Shown here in pieces: positions 47,993-58,075 of a stretch of DNA of 64,000 nucleotides. Every line of letters begins with the position of its first letter. Positions within the stretch are counted from its first letter, which is position 1. A program made the translations under genes and the position numbers. Source of the stretch: Setomelanomma holmii (taxonomy: Eukaryota > Ascomycota > Dothideomycetes > Pleosporales > Phaeosphaeriaceae); contig ML978181.1 of the NCBI GenBank assembly GCA_010015745.1, positions 62,001-126,000 on the forward strand, written 5' to 3'. Below the pieces are notes generated by a model. It did no database searches. It was not told where the DNA came from and saw nothing but the letters and a program-made list of their open reading frames with translations.

Positions 47993-48960
47993 CTAGATAT
48001 TGTACCGAATAGTCACGCGAGCGCCGTAGATGTGGTTTTCCCATCCTCGTCTCTGCCCATTGTATTAGCTTCATGTGTGCCAGTGCTATTGTCGAAATGC
48101 ACTTCAAAGAATTGGCTTACCTTGGCCCTTGCCCAGAGAACAATACAATCACCTTGCTGAAGTGAGTCAACAAAGTCTTCGCCTCTTCCTGTACCATCAT
48201 CTCCTACCCAGCGTAAATTTGCTTTGCAGCTCCATACAATGCTGCGTCGCGGTACCATCTCTCCATCAAACACGTGTACGCCTCTAGCAGCCTCATTGCC
48301 TTGCAGATACCATGCATGCTTCCCCTCGTGGACAGCGTCAAGTTCTCCGTCGTTGAAATCGTTCTCGCGGGTCGTCAGATTGATCATCTCATTACAATGA
48401 AGGCGTTGCGGCTCCATCTTCGAACAGGGTCTAGGAAGCAAGAGATAGTGGGACCGAGGCCAAATTGTCTGTGTTGCTGACTCGACGCTACGATAGAGGC
48501 TCGTCCTGTGAAGGTTCTGCTGTAATTGCTGATCCAGCCGCTCGAGGACGTCCTCGTGGATACGGCCGGAACGAATACGGCCGGTCTCCGGTCTAAGAAT
48601 GGAGATCTCCCAGAAAGACGATGTTGTATAAGTGCCGCGCGTATCCTCCGTAGTCCAACCTTGATCTATGATCAGAAGTCAGATATAACAAACGCATGTC
48701 AGAAGCAACATGCGGCAAACTTTACCGTGACTGACAAGACAAAATTCAATCTCCTTGATCTTCGGAGGTTCCGACTCAGGGTACAAGGTAATTGGGAACG
48801 CCGAGACTACCAGGTGCGGATATGCAGCGGAATAGTCACGAGAGAACTCCTCGTCCATAAGGACCTCAAGATCAGTGGGTCCACGCTTCTTCTCAACCCA
48901 GTATCGAGCATAGTCGAGGATAGCGAGGACAAGCTCATTTGGAAGTTGGCGCGACGCCAA
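47993..48960 (-). CDS. conserved-type fungal hypothetical protein
   Basis: Function unknown. Exons (minus) 48960-48726, 48665-48121 and 48052-47993 give 279 residues; the introns are 60 and 68 nt, and the second has an AGCTAATAC branch site. The N-terminus MASRQLPNELVLAILDYARY resembles a minimal F-box-like helix pair. The C-terminal part (VPRRSIVWSCKANLRWVGDD, then GEDFVDSLQQGDCIVLWARAK) has the FVxxLxxGDxIxLWARA pattern that recurs in many Pezizomycotina proteins of unknown role. After the last splice, RRGWENHIYGARVTIRYNI completes that pattern, where GW-NxV often follows. This strongly supports the third exon, which is easily missed because the unspliced frame also continues. Confidence 0.78.
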
Positions 48961-49665
48961 GATGGCGCGGACGCTGTAAAGCAGGATCGAGTAGGTCGAT
49001 GTGGGCTCATAGTGTCTTTATGCTGATTTGCTATCCCGCTGACGGTTGTCGGATTAAGGTTGGGATGTTGTAAGGGAGTGATGTCGCATGGTGCCATGAC
49101 TCCCGAAGTAGGTGCACTAGGGCTGAACCTGGTTTGGTCTCGGCCGGACCATACCCGCGACGAGCCGACGCGACCCTTCTCCCCACCATTGCTTGACGCA
49201 TGCATGTCGCAGATACTAGATAGACAAGGGTCATGGTAGTGCGAGCTTGTTTTGACTACCAGGTAGTTATGGATGTATGATATGGTGCCCCTAGAGTACA
49301 ATTGAGGTGACACACCGGAAAGTGATTCCGCCAGCGTCTATTACGATGACACGACGTCTTCAAGGTATCGAAAGGCTTTGAGATACGCAGTTGCTCACTG
49401 ACTCGAGCCTATGCCACCACCTGTATACTTTTACGCTACGCCCATGATTTGAAAAAAGTGTTGCGCACCGCACTGAAGCTCTCGAAGCTCTACCGGGTTA
49501 CTCTTTCCTTCATACTAGTCTTTTTTCCCTATCCCCGTACACGCCCTGCTCTTCTTATGTTAAGTAGAGTAGTGATTCTGTAGACTGATCACCCGAAAGT
49601 ATTGTCTCAACTTCTCATCGCCTCCCAAATCATTCGGACGCAAGACTTTCGCATTTAAACTGGCA
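48961..49665. other. intergenic, AT-richer
   Basis: Promoter side of the minus-strand gene and upstream region of the small ORF at 49666. Runs such as TCTTTTTTCCC (49521 on) are leader- or promoter-like. No other gene is supported. Confidence 0.45.
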
Positions 49666-49893
49666 ATGAAGGTGTCCGTGCCTACATGCCTATGGGTAGC
49701 GTATCTGGTGAATCTCATAGTTCATGATACTGCGAAGGCGGCGATGCCTCCTCTATGCATGATTCATTGTGGTGAGGTAATTAGACAATCTGTATGGAAG
49801 CCCATGAAAATCTACAGACACAGAAGTGAAAGACTAATGCACAGATCTTGCAATGTTAGTCTGGTTTGGTCAAATTGCTGTATGAATACCTAG
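49666..49893 (+). CDS. possible small secreted Cys-containing protein
   Basis: Unspliced, the frame gives 75 residues. Residues 1-25 look like a signal peptide: a short polar start, a hydrophobic core (CLWVAYLVNLIV) and an AKA cleavage-type site. The following PPLCMIHCG has the C-x3-C spacing seen at the start of CFEM-like domains. A candidate intron (GTAATT at 49777, GACTAATG branch, ACAG at 49844) would change the end of the protein and close quickly. No complete domain results from either model. It may be a small effector-like gene, a fragment, or chance. Confidence 0.3.
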   Translation: MKVSVPTCLWVAYLVNLIVHDTAKAAMPPLCMIHCGEVIRQSVWKPMKIYRHRSERLMHRSCNVSLVWSNCCMNT

Positions 49894-50373
49894 CAGCGAG
49901 GACCAGACATTGCGAAGTATTAGTGCAGGTCCTCGAACTGTATGTAGTCCAAGATGCCGACACAAGTCCAACAGCTGTATGCTTGCCTCGATGGTTGATC
50001 TGTCTTTCGACAGGATGCAGCACAGTTTCTCGAGAATCAGACTTGGTCATACTGGAGGCCCGCAGAAACAGCCTTTGAAATGTGATATTCGTCGTCCGGG
50101 CAGCTTTGAGATGTTGCGTTTGCAAGCAAAATTCTGACCTTTTGCAATGACCCGCACCAAATCCATCCTCAGTGCAACACCACAACGCATCGATACCACC
50201 AGCTCCCAGACCACCCGCGAACAAGCCGCAACGCACTGGCAAGACTCGCCAACATTCTCTCGTAAGTCAGTGTCTCACTGGATGCTTGGTGGAGCATGTT
50301 GCTGATCTCGAGCTGCAGCTCAAAACCCATCCGACACCTGCGCCGCCCGCCCGCCCACACCACCCACCAGACC
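49894..50373. other. region upstream of the GC-rich ORF, with an exon-like segment
   Basis: An exon-like segment 50147-50261 begins with ATG, encodes 38 Ser/Thr/Gln-rich codons and ends at a perfect GTAAGT donor. The CAG acceptor at 50316-50318 keeps the original frame and leads to a stop near 50556. It does not enter the long frame of the next gene, so the relation between them is unresolved. Confidence 0.35.
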
Positions 50374-50961
50374 ATGCCACCGAGCATCGGGCAGCGCTGG
50401 AAGGCGGCCAGGCTCCACGAGATCCGCGCAGCGGAGGCATGCCGTCTGTGGCAGGAAAGGGTCGACGAACTCTGCTGGCAGGAAGCCCGCGTCCGCGCCG
50501 ATCTCGCCCACGTCTCGTCGTTGCCCTCCGTCCGCCAGCACCCCCTCTCCTGGGTAGAGCTCCCTCCTCCCGGACTGGTCGAGCAGCGAACCCTACTGGT
50601 GGACGAGTACTCGTCGAGGAACGAGCTCTTGGGCCGGCGAGTTCTGAGCACATTCTTGGCCCTTCTGGCCCGAGTCGACGGGCTTCGCGTCTTGACGCGG
50701 CGACGGCTGGCGGTGGAGATTGAAGCCAAGACCGAGTACGTGAAGAAGGTCCACCGCGGAGAGAAGCTGACGGAAGAAGAGTTCGCGGCGGTGAGCTGTT
50801 TCGTCGGCGGCAAGGCCGAGTACGTCCAGCACAACGGGGCGGTTCGAGGCCACTTCCTGATGGCCTGGGACATTCGCGCCTCGTTGCGCGCTAGACTGGA
50901 GGGCTCGTGCCTCTCCGAGGCGACATTCGAGCCGGCAGGAGGCGAGGACGAGGAGGAATAG
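50374..50961 (+). CDS. GC-rich hypothetical protein, helical and charged
   Basis: Not recognised. 195 residues from ATG at 50374 (context ACCATGCC); an in-frame ATG at 50296 is an alternative. The sequence is mostly charged helix: ARLHEIRAAEACRLWQERV, then RNELLGRRVLSTFLALLARV and TEYVKKVHRGEKLTEEEF. It ends with an acidic tail (EPAGGEDEEE). GC content and third-position C/G are clearly higher than in flanking DNA, which fits a real coding segment or recent arrival. No enzymatic motif is visible. The upstream exon-like segment does not join in phase by the obvious splice. Confidence 0.5.
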   Translation: MPPSIGQRWKAARLHEIRAAEACRLWQERVDELCWQEARVRADLAHVSSLPSVRQHPLSWVELPPPGLVEQRTLLVDEYSSRNELLGRRVLSTFLALLARVDGLRVLTRRRLAVEIEAKTEYVKKVHRGEKLTEEEFAAVSCFVGGKAEYVQHNGAVRGHFLMAWDIRASLRARLEGSCLSEATFEPAGGEDEEE

Positions 50962-51399
50962 CTGTTTTTGGTAGTTCCTGGCGTTTCTGGAGTTTGGACG
51001 GCATACGATACCCCCATGCAGTAGATAGTCATGCAAGAAAAGAAACTCGCTTCCTTACCTTTTGTCGCTGCGACTACTATCAGCATACCAAACTAATTGC
51101 TTGACTGTGACGTTTATAGCAAAAGTAGACGCCATAATGTGAGCAAAGGTGATTTTGTGACCATTCCTGAAGGCGCTTGGTGGCCTGAGAGGTATCATGC
51201 ACGCGATCTCCGGCTGCATGAAGTCACTGAGGAAACCCTGGCATCTCGATGGCAACAAGAACGAGCAGAGGAGCGGTCCATGGACCTCCGTTACTGTGTG
51301 ACTGAGCCGAAGGAAACGAGCGTGCATATACGAAATTAAGAGCGACGGACGTGGATCATATGCAGCATAGTCGGGTGCAAGACTTAACCAAAGAAATGC

Positions 51400-51406
51400 A
51401 AAAAAA
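51400..51406 (-). terminator. Pol III-type T7 terminator
   Basis: Seven T on the minus strand, 22 bases past the 3' end of the tRNA-like sequence. This is the length and position expected of an RNA polymerase III stop. Confidence 0.5.
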
Positions 51407-51428
51407 GGGTGGGAGAGACTTGCTTGGA

Positions 51429-51526
51429 TCTCACCGGCCGGACTCGAACCTGGCGCGTTTCTGGGACGCTTGAAGTAGAGCACTATCGAACAGTTAGCAG
51501 GTTGTCTACAACTACACCACAGGGAG
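51429..51526 (-). tRNA. tRNA-like Pol III gene or tRNA pseudogene
   Basis: On the minus strand an A-box TGGTGTAGTTG (51519-51509) fits TRGYNNARNNG exactly. A B-box GGTTCGAGTCC (51450-51440) fits GGTTCGANTCC exactly. Ends CTCCCTG and CGGTGAG pair as an acceptor stem with one C/T mismatch (one G-U), and a T7 terminator follows. The D arm is short (TGT/ACA), and the T stem needs a bulged A. Between them are about 50 nt with a GCGT/ACGC hairpin that could be a long variable arm, plus possibly an intron. I could not settle the anticodon; one fold gives a GTT loop (Asn) with a mismatched stem. It may be a diverged class II tRNA, a tRNA pseudogene or another tRNA-derived Pol III RNA. Confidence 0.4.
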
Positions 51527-51546
51527 TTCGTCAGTTCCCTGTGGTG
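51515..51546. repeat. 11-bp inverted repeat at the tRNA-like 5' end
   Basis: CACCACAGGGA (51515-51525) and TCCCTGTGGTG (51536-51546) are exact reverse complements with a 10-nt loop. One arm is the 5' acceptor and start of the D region of the tRNA-like unit, so its first bases are duplicated in inverted orientation just upstream. Confidence 0.75.
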
Positions 51547-54500
51547 GGTGTTGTGATTGCTAATTACCGCCAATATATAGACGATAATGATCTTGGATAG
51601 GTTCGTACCAGTGGGTTGTTCCAAGTCCATCGTGCGCGAGTACGTTAAGCGGTCAGATCGTGTGGGGCTCCAGATCCGCCAGGACGACGAACAGACCCCG
51701 AAAGCCTAGCACATGGCATCCAGGCAACCCACCAGACGTGCTCGGTCCCCTGTAACTAAAGATGTCCAGTATAGCAATGTCGAGTGCATCGGAGGCTGCA
51801 ATCAATCGTTTCGAAAACGATCATAGTGGCATGGCTTGCTTTGCGCTTGCTAGCGCGTAATGAGAAAGCACAGCACGTTGTATGCACATTTTCTTCTTGC
51901 ACCAGCTCAGCGTCTTCTGCCTCAGATGCACTGGTTTGCGATGCGGCAAACACAGTGATGTCTCTCATGCTGTCATCCATATCAAATGCACATTGTCTGG
52001 CGGTACCGCGCATAATAACAATGCAGCAAACTTGGATGTCACATGTGTGTAGCACATGGCCATCGATACTCTGATGCCACCACAGTTCCTGGTGTTGGTG
52101 TTCCGTCTCTTCTCGATTGCCGTGGCGCGTGAGGCGGCGGCGAGGCTCTATGTCGAGCTCTCCACCACCTTCTCACATTCCACTACCACAACCCACGACA
52201 CCACAACGCGACAACATCGGCATGGTACCACCGACATTGCAAGCGTCTGGAGGTACTCTGAAGACTTGCAAGTGGCTTGATGGACTTGGTGTGTGCCGTC
52301 TGGCGACGACGGTCGGCGTGCATCTCCGCATCCATTCTGTAGCTCTCTGAGTTTCCCGGCTTCTTTGACCTCAAAGGCAACTTAGGGGACACGCAGCACT
52401 GGTGCATGCAATGCTGAAAAGTCATAGGAACTTGGCGACGTGCCAATCCATGTCCACGAGCTGCGTAGATATGAGCAATCGAGCGAACCCGACACACGCG
52501 TGCCGCGACGACAACAAAGACTTCAGACGCTCGCGAATCGGGCCCTACGGTACAGGCCTATCGAAGCGGCAGTCAGTCATCCACTGTACATGCGCTCACA
52601 CTGTACCGAAAGCGTCTACAACAACCGGGCCAGCAAGACTCGTCCGCGGTCCACCAGCGTGTTTGACCACGGTGGGGCACAGCGTTGAAAGCGAGAGTCA
52701 TCCACAACATCAGGAGCCGGTGGGAGCCGGTGGCTTGAGACTGCGTTGCGACAGACACGGCGCAAGGTCATCGAGGACGCGAAGGAGAGGATCATTCGCA
52801 CCAGCGACGCCTCAAGTCAACGCCACCGATACGAGCAACACCGTCCCTTAACACACTACGCCGCGCGAGAGAGCGACACACCCTGGGCACTTCTTTCATT
52901 CTTCATAATCAGAGTCAAGCGGACACTGCTTTGAGATTGGCTGGATATTCGGTGCCCCGAGAAGCTCCATAACCATAAAGAACACACCACATGGCGCTTG
53001 CCGGCGATAAGTCTGCCTCGCAACGGCCGACGTCAGGATTTGCGATGCGATGCGAAAAACACGCTACGTATTTGACTCCAGCCTGCAATGGCGCGACAAA
53101 GAACATCCAGCCGAGGAGAACATCAGGTAGCTTTGCATCGAAGAACGAGCACCGGCGACGAGATTGGATCGGGCCGGGAGGAATATGCCGGACGATTGCA
53201 CAATTGTCGTCCATCTGGCAATGCCACTAAACCTGCGCTTGTGAAGATAACAGAGAGATCTCTTCGTCCATGGCCATGTACGACCACTTTCTTCACAACT
53301 TCCTTTGCACTCAAGAATTGGCGGGTGCCGGCGGCAGGACCAAAGGCATGACTCCGATCATCGTTACCACAAGCTTGAAGCGCAGGCGTATCGAGCCCAT
53401 TGAGGTTGGCAAGAGCACAAAAGCCGAACACCTCCCGATACATTCGAGCTGCTGCGCGAAGTCTCCAAATATCCCTAAGCGTATGTGGATCTGGCAGTCA
53501 GGTCTCGGAACCCGCAGATCGTGTGGGAGATCATGCTACCACGACTTGGTCGCCGGTCAGATATAGTGCAAGACCCAGTCTCTCGCACCTCAGCCACGTG
53601 CGTCAAGCTGGAGAGCTGCTTCATGCGGAGCGACCTGATCATGTAATTTGTAAGGTGATATGTGCTTCACATGTACATGTCGACCTCGTTTGACTCCCCT
53701 TATATGTTTTTTGGCTTTTGGACGCTAGTGTATGCGACAGTCGTCCATTCTACAGGTCCTGTCTCCCACTGAAGCCTGTGCGGAACGCATGAAGCTATCA
53801 GACCTTTGATGGGAGCTTGAACGCATCCTGATTGACCACACCCGTTGCTGAAGCAGCCACGTCTCTACACTAGCTCGACATGAGTAAAGGAGACATCATG
53901 GCGTGTTGTCAACCATGATTTCAGGCTCCAGACGACAGGATGATCCTGTAAGCGGACCAGGCGATACATGCAAGCCTCTGTCATCAGCCACCTCCTTCGA
54001 GATGGCCAGCAGTGAGGCCTTGAAGTTCATTCCGTTGGCAACGGGACGATGCTCGGGGGTGAAGTCGAGTCTGCATCTCCTCGCGGTGCCCCTGGTAACG
54101 CTACTTGTAGCGGCCAACGTAGAGCGCATGCTCCATGAAACAATCAGTCCGGCTGGTGGAAGTCGAGAACATTACGAATTGACCTCAGAGGAGTATGTGG
54201 GCGCATTTTGACCAATCTCAAGATTGCTGCCCGGCTTGGCCTGATCGTACATCGCCCATGTGCCCGATCAACCTGCTATTACAGAGTCCTTGGGGTGAGC
54301 CATGGACTCAGCAGATTCCGCGGGTACGCGAATGGAAGTGTGCGATAGGGCATGTCTTGAGCGACGCCTTATCACATCGACAAACCAAAAAGGCTGAGCG
54401 CTTTGCTAGTAATGGAAGGTTGGGCCTTGGTTGCTCTAGCCCGAATTCCGCACGACCTCGGTTCGGGAGAGTAGCACACGCTCAAAGATTTTGAAGTTTC

Positions 54501-56005
54501 GGCCTCAGTTGGTTGTAGGTGGCTGCATTAATCTTCGTGTGAAGTCGAACGAGATGCCAGGTTGTGGTGAGAGGACCAAGCCGTCTTACCCATCGATGTA
54601 CCTTGTGTGCAGCGGCGCGATAGTGCCTCGCGTGGTTCGGTCATGTACCAGCCTGCTGCAATACAATGCCTGCTGCGCGATCTCAGCCCCCAGTTCGAAT
54701 TCGTCTCTTTCTCTGCAATACTCCAGATGAAGACAGCTAATCAATATAGTGGCGAAGTCGTATGCTTGACTGCCATTAGCGAAGTCAGATATTTTGTCTT
54801 CTCCACGAGTCGAGGTTTGAAGAATTCAAATCTCCACCGTGCCCGATGGATAACTCGACCTCGAGTGCAGGTGCCCTTCCAAAAGCATGGTAGCTGTGCT
54901 TGCATTCGCGTGTAGATCTTCCAAAGACGAAGCCGTCTCAGGTACTGGTGACTTCAAACAGGCGGTGGCCTGAGTCGAAGTTGCGAAGACTTCGAAGGAG
55001 ACACGCCGTCAATCTGTGCATACTCCCGGTTCCGTGGCATGCCGTGTCGTGAGCATTAGCATAGAGTATACGCGGAGGATATCTCGTGCCGCCAGAGGTT
55101 GGTGTTGGGCCGATTGGCAGTCTGTCGATCAAAGTCGCTGCGCACCGGCTAGGCACATCTCGCCCAGCTTGACTGGTCTCTGTTGCTGATGCTTCTGCGC
55201 GCCTGGAGAGGAGTGTCAGTCAACATGTTGTTCCGATTTAGCAGCCTCGCTGCGCAGCATGCATTCAAGGCGGCACACGACATGGCCGAGCCGGCCCCCG
55301 AGCCATCTGTCCTATGGTCAAGCCTCTCGTCCTTGCCAGAACAAGTTCTTCGAGCGACCTTCCCCGCAGTTGTATTGCATCCGCTGACCGCCAATACCAT
55401 GCCCTTCTGGTGTTGTGTGTGCGTACGCGGTGCTTCGATCGTGGAGCTGCGATTCGGTCGGGTAGCTGCATACAGGTGCTCGAAAATTATCAGAAGATAA
55501 CGCGACGGTTGACTTGTGTTATACAAATGTGTTATACAAACTGGTGTCGCAGCTTGTGGCTGTCGCTCCCATCTGCGGTCAAGTTTACGATTGCGACTTA
55601 GCGGCGAAAGTGATGCTTCGAAGCTTTGGGGGTCGCGACGCGACCAAGTGAGAGTCGATTTCCAGGGAATCTTTCCACTGCGTTCAGTGGTGTTTATCTA
55701 TAATCCAAATCACTTGCCACATGCTTTGGTTGCAGGGAGCCTGTCTCCGGTCGTGACTGCGGGCGTCCGTCTATTGGGTCGGAGCCTGAAAGTCCGGACC
55801 CAAACACAGCTCAGTGCGGAAGAAGCGATTGAGCTGAGTCCCTCCATCTTCGAAGTCCGAGGGATCAAGAGGGTATAGTATTGCGAAGGTGGGTGGTGCG
55901 AGTCGTCGAAGGAGGCAGGTGGGTGGGGTGTGTTGGTCCTGCGGAGGAAGGAACACAGGAGGCGGAGGGCAGCCGCGAGCAACACCAAGTTGTTCCGGAT
56001 GATGA
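51547..56005. other. 4.5-kb gene-poor region
   Basis: Frames are short on both strands and overlap each other without motifs, signal peptides or consistent splice phases. No transposase, reverse transcriptase or long terminal repeat is recognised. I see no supported gene here. Confidence 0.45.
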
Positions 56006-56444
56006 GCACAACCTGATACTCGACGAGTGTATCAGCTGCTACATGCGAGTTGTCGGCTGCAGTACAACGAGGATGATTTACGACAGCTCGTGCATGCAGA
56101 CACGCGAACCAAGGAGCTTGGTTCCGGCATCTCCCCCGGTCTCATATTCGCTAGCAGCGCCACCAGCCTGGCGGTCACGCAGAGCTCCAGATGGTCGAAC
56201 CCAGCACTGCAAAAAGTGTCCGACCTTCTTATCCATGGACTCGATATATGTATCAAGGTTGATCAGTTGGATTCGAGGGACATTAAACGCAACGCAGATG
56301 TGGGTGCACAAGTAAGTAATTCGTCCCTTCCCAATTCATCAGACACCACAAGCTCTCACTGAAAACCAGGCAGATGAATTCTCATTCCTAGAACAAGCGC
56401 AATGCAATATCCATATCATCGATTCTTCTCCTGCCACAGCGTGA
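56006..56444 (+). CDS. orphan two-exon protein, 5' end unresolved
   Basis: Not recognised. Exon A ends at 56311 (GTAAGT donor) and exon B is 56370-56444 (AAACCAG acceptor). The splice is phase 0 and replaces the unspliced tail by ADEFSFLEQAQCNIHIIDS. The joined protein has regular helix-type composition (NPALQKVSDLLIHGLDICIK). Upstream, the frame is open back to 56006 with no ATG, so the start must come from an earlier exon or the gene is truncated. Acceptor-like CAG sites lie around 56035-56065. It sits inside a gene-poor region, so it could be a surviving piece of a decayed gene. Confidence 0.4.
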
Positions 56445-57890
56445 TGAACCGGCCATTGGTCAAAAACATTCCGCCAAGGCGGTCTCCGATTCGGCCATCG
56501 TGCCTGCCCTTCCATTTTAGCGCGTTTAACCTTATTTCCACTACCTCCCTCTTCCCTCCTGCCCACTGACCCCCGCAGCTTCATCTTCTCCACTTCCTCA
56601 TGTGCGCGACAACAGCTTTCAGTACCCCTGATTTGACACAGCAGCAGGGTCAGCCTCCTAGGATCTCGCGATGGATGTCTAGGCGCTGCCCACGGGACTC
56701 GACAGCTCGCAACATAACAGAAAGCACCTTAACCACACCATAAGCGGAGTTCAGCGTTAAGACGACCCCTGTCGAAGCACATACACCATTGTACCGCTCA
56801 CACGGCATTGCTGTCGAGACCTTAGGCACTGGGCCAGCAAAAGGAAGTCGATTGTCGAGCTCGCGCTCCGTATTGACCGCTCGTCGTGCCTGCAGCAGGC
56901 GGTCAATAACGGTGGGGCCTATCGTGACATGCTGGCCGACACAGCTCCAAAGAGGGGTATGCAATGAACGACCTCCCCTTCACACACCTTCGGCTCCAAT
57001 TGACAGCATCACCTTCCCCTGCAGCACGAAGTTACCATAGCTTTGTGGCTCTCTAACAGTAAGTCTTGCCACGGAAGGTCTATATGTCAATCGACTACAG
57101 GTGCTTCGGTGACACTCAAGCACCTACCTCGTCCTCTCTCAAACACTTCATTGTTAAGAATGCTCGAATCTGGAGACTATGGAGGTTCGCGCTTCGAGTT
57201 CCTATCGCAAGATAGCAGTGTAAAGCCTAGTCTAATTCGGAAGGTCCTGATGCTTGGGTATCGGGGCCATACCAGCCATCAGCATATGGAAGAATGGTGT
57301 CGTGGCGCAATTCGATGAGATTGGCTTGCTTCCTAGTCTGTTGGATTCGTCCTGCTCGCGCACATTGAGGTCAACCTTCCACATTGTGGCAGAGATGGTC
57401 AACGCCAGCTTTGTTCTAACACTTAATATTCAAAGCCAGTCCTGGATCCTTGAAACACCGGGTTTGTATGGGCGACGTGGACTTTACAGTTCAGAACATT
57501 ACTTCCACGATTTTACCTCGATCGCCTGGCTTCAGTACCCCAAAGGTCATCCATGTTCGCTGGGTGAAGCTCTCTAGCTTCCTCCTAGAGCACATGGCCA
57601 CCAACGTCAAGGCTACGAGACAAACTCACTACTTGCCATGCGAAAACTCTCATGTCCGAGGCTCTGAGCCAGAGCCCGGGAAGCCTGTTGAACTATCAAA
57701 TCTTCATTGATCTTCGAGGGCTCGAAACCACTCAAGCCTATGACTTGGGTATTCCAGCTGGGATCACGATTGCATCTCATCAATTGGACAGTCAACCGGC
57801 TTGAAACCTATCACCTCCCTCCTTGAGCCTCTTGCCATTTTATTGCCCCAAGTAACCACCGGTGTAGCAACTCTTACTTGTAAGTTGAAC
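56445..57890. other. gene-poor stretch
   Basis: Several overlapping frames of up to about 107 codons, none with a recognisable domain or convincing splice chain. Confidence 0.4.
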
Positions 57891-58075
57891 AAGGTAGTTA
57901 CCACAGTCCGCAACAAGCAAGTCGATCCGTTCACCTTCAGAAACCCACTTACCGATCTAGGTAGGAGTTAAGCCTCAATTGGCAACTATTAGGCTCAAAT
58001 AGGTAATCAATCGAGTCAAGCCAGACCTTCTGAGCCCCACTTAACTGCTTGTTGCGGAGTCTGGTAATTACCTTG
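57891..58075. mobile_element. MITE-like element with roughly 30-bp inverted ends
   Basis: The left end (57891-57920, beginning AAGGTAGTTACCACAG) and the reverse complement of the right end (58046-58075, AAGGTAATTACCAGAC) agree at about 27 of 30 positions, including the block TCCGCAACAAGCA. The 125-bp interior is AT-rich with repeated CTCAA/TAGG words and no coding frame. Size and structure fit a miniature inverted-repeat element. I could not define a clear target-site duplication. Confidence 0.5.

Noticed and set aside
50267..50653. 128-codon minus-strand frame opposite the GC-rich ORF
   Set aside because: Arg/Gly/Pro-rich composition is the expected shadow of the plus-strand coding segment.
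51055..51630. 191-codon minus-strand frame
   Set aside because: It overlaps the tRNA-like unit with its Pol III boxes and shows no protein features; the RNA interpretation fits better.
52402..52851. 149-codon plus-strand frame in the gene-poor region
   Set aside because: All three frames are open in overlapping stretches here, a sign of composition rather than coding.
55149..55526. Overlapping plus- and minus-strand frames of 105-125 codons
   Set aside because: Open on both strands over the same interval, without motifs or splice signals favouring either.
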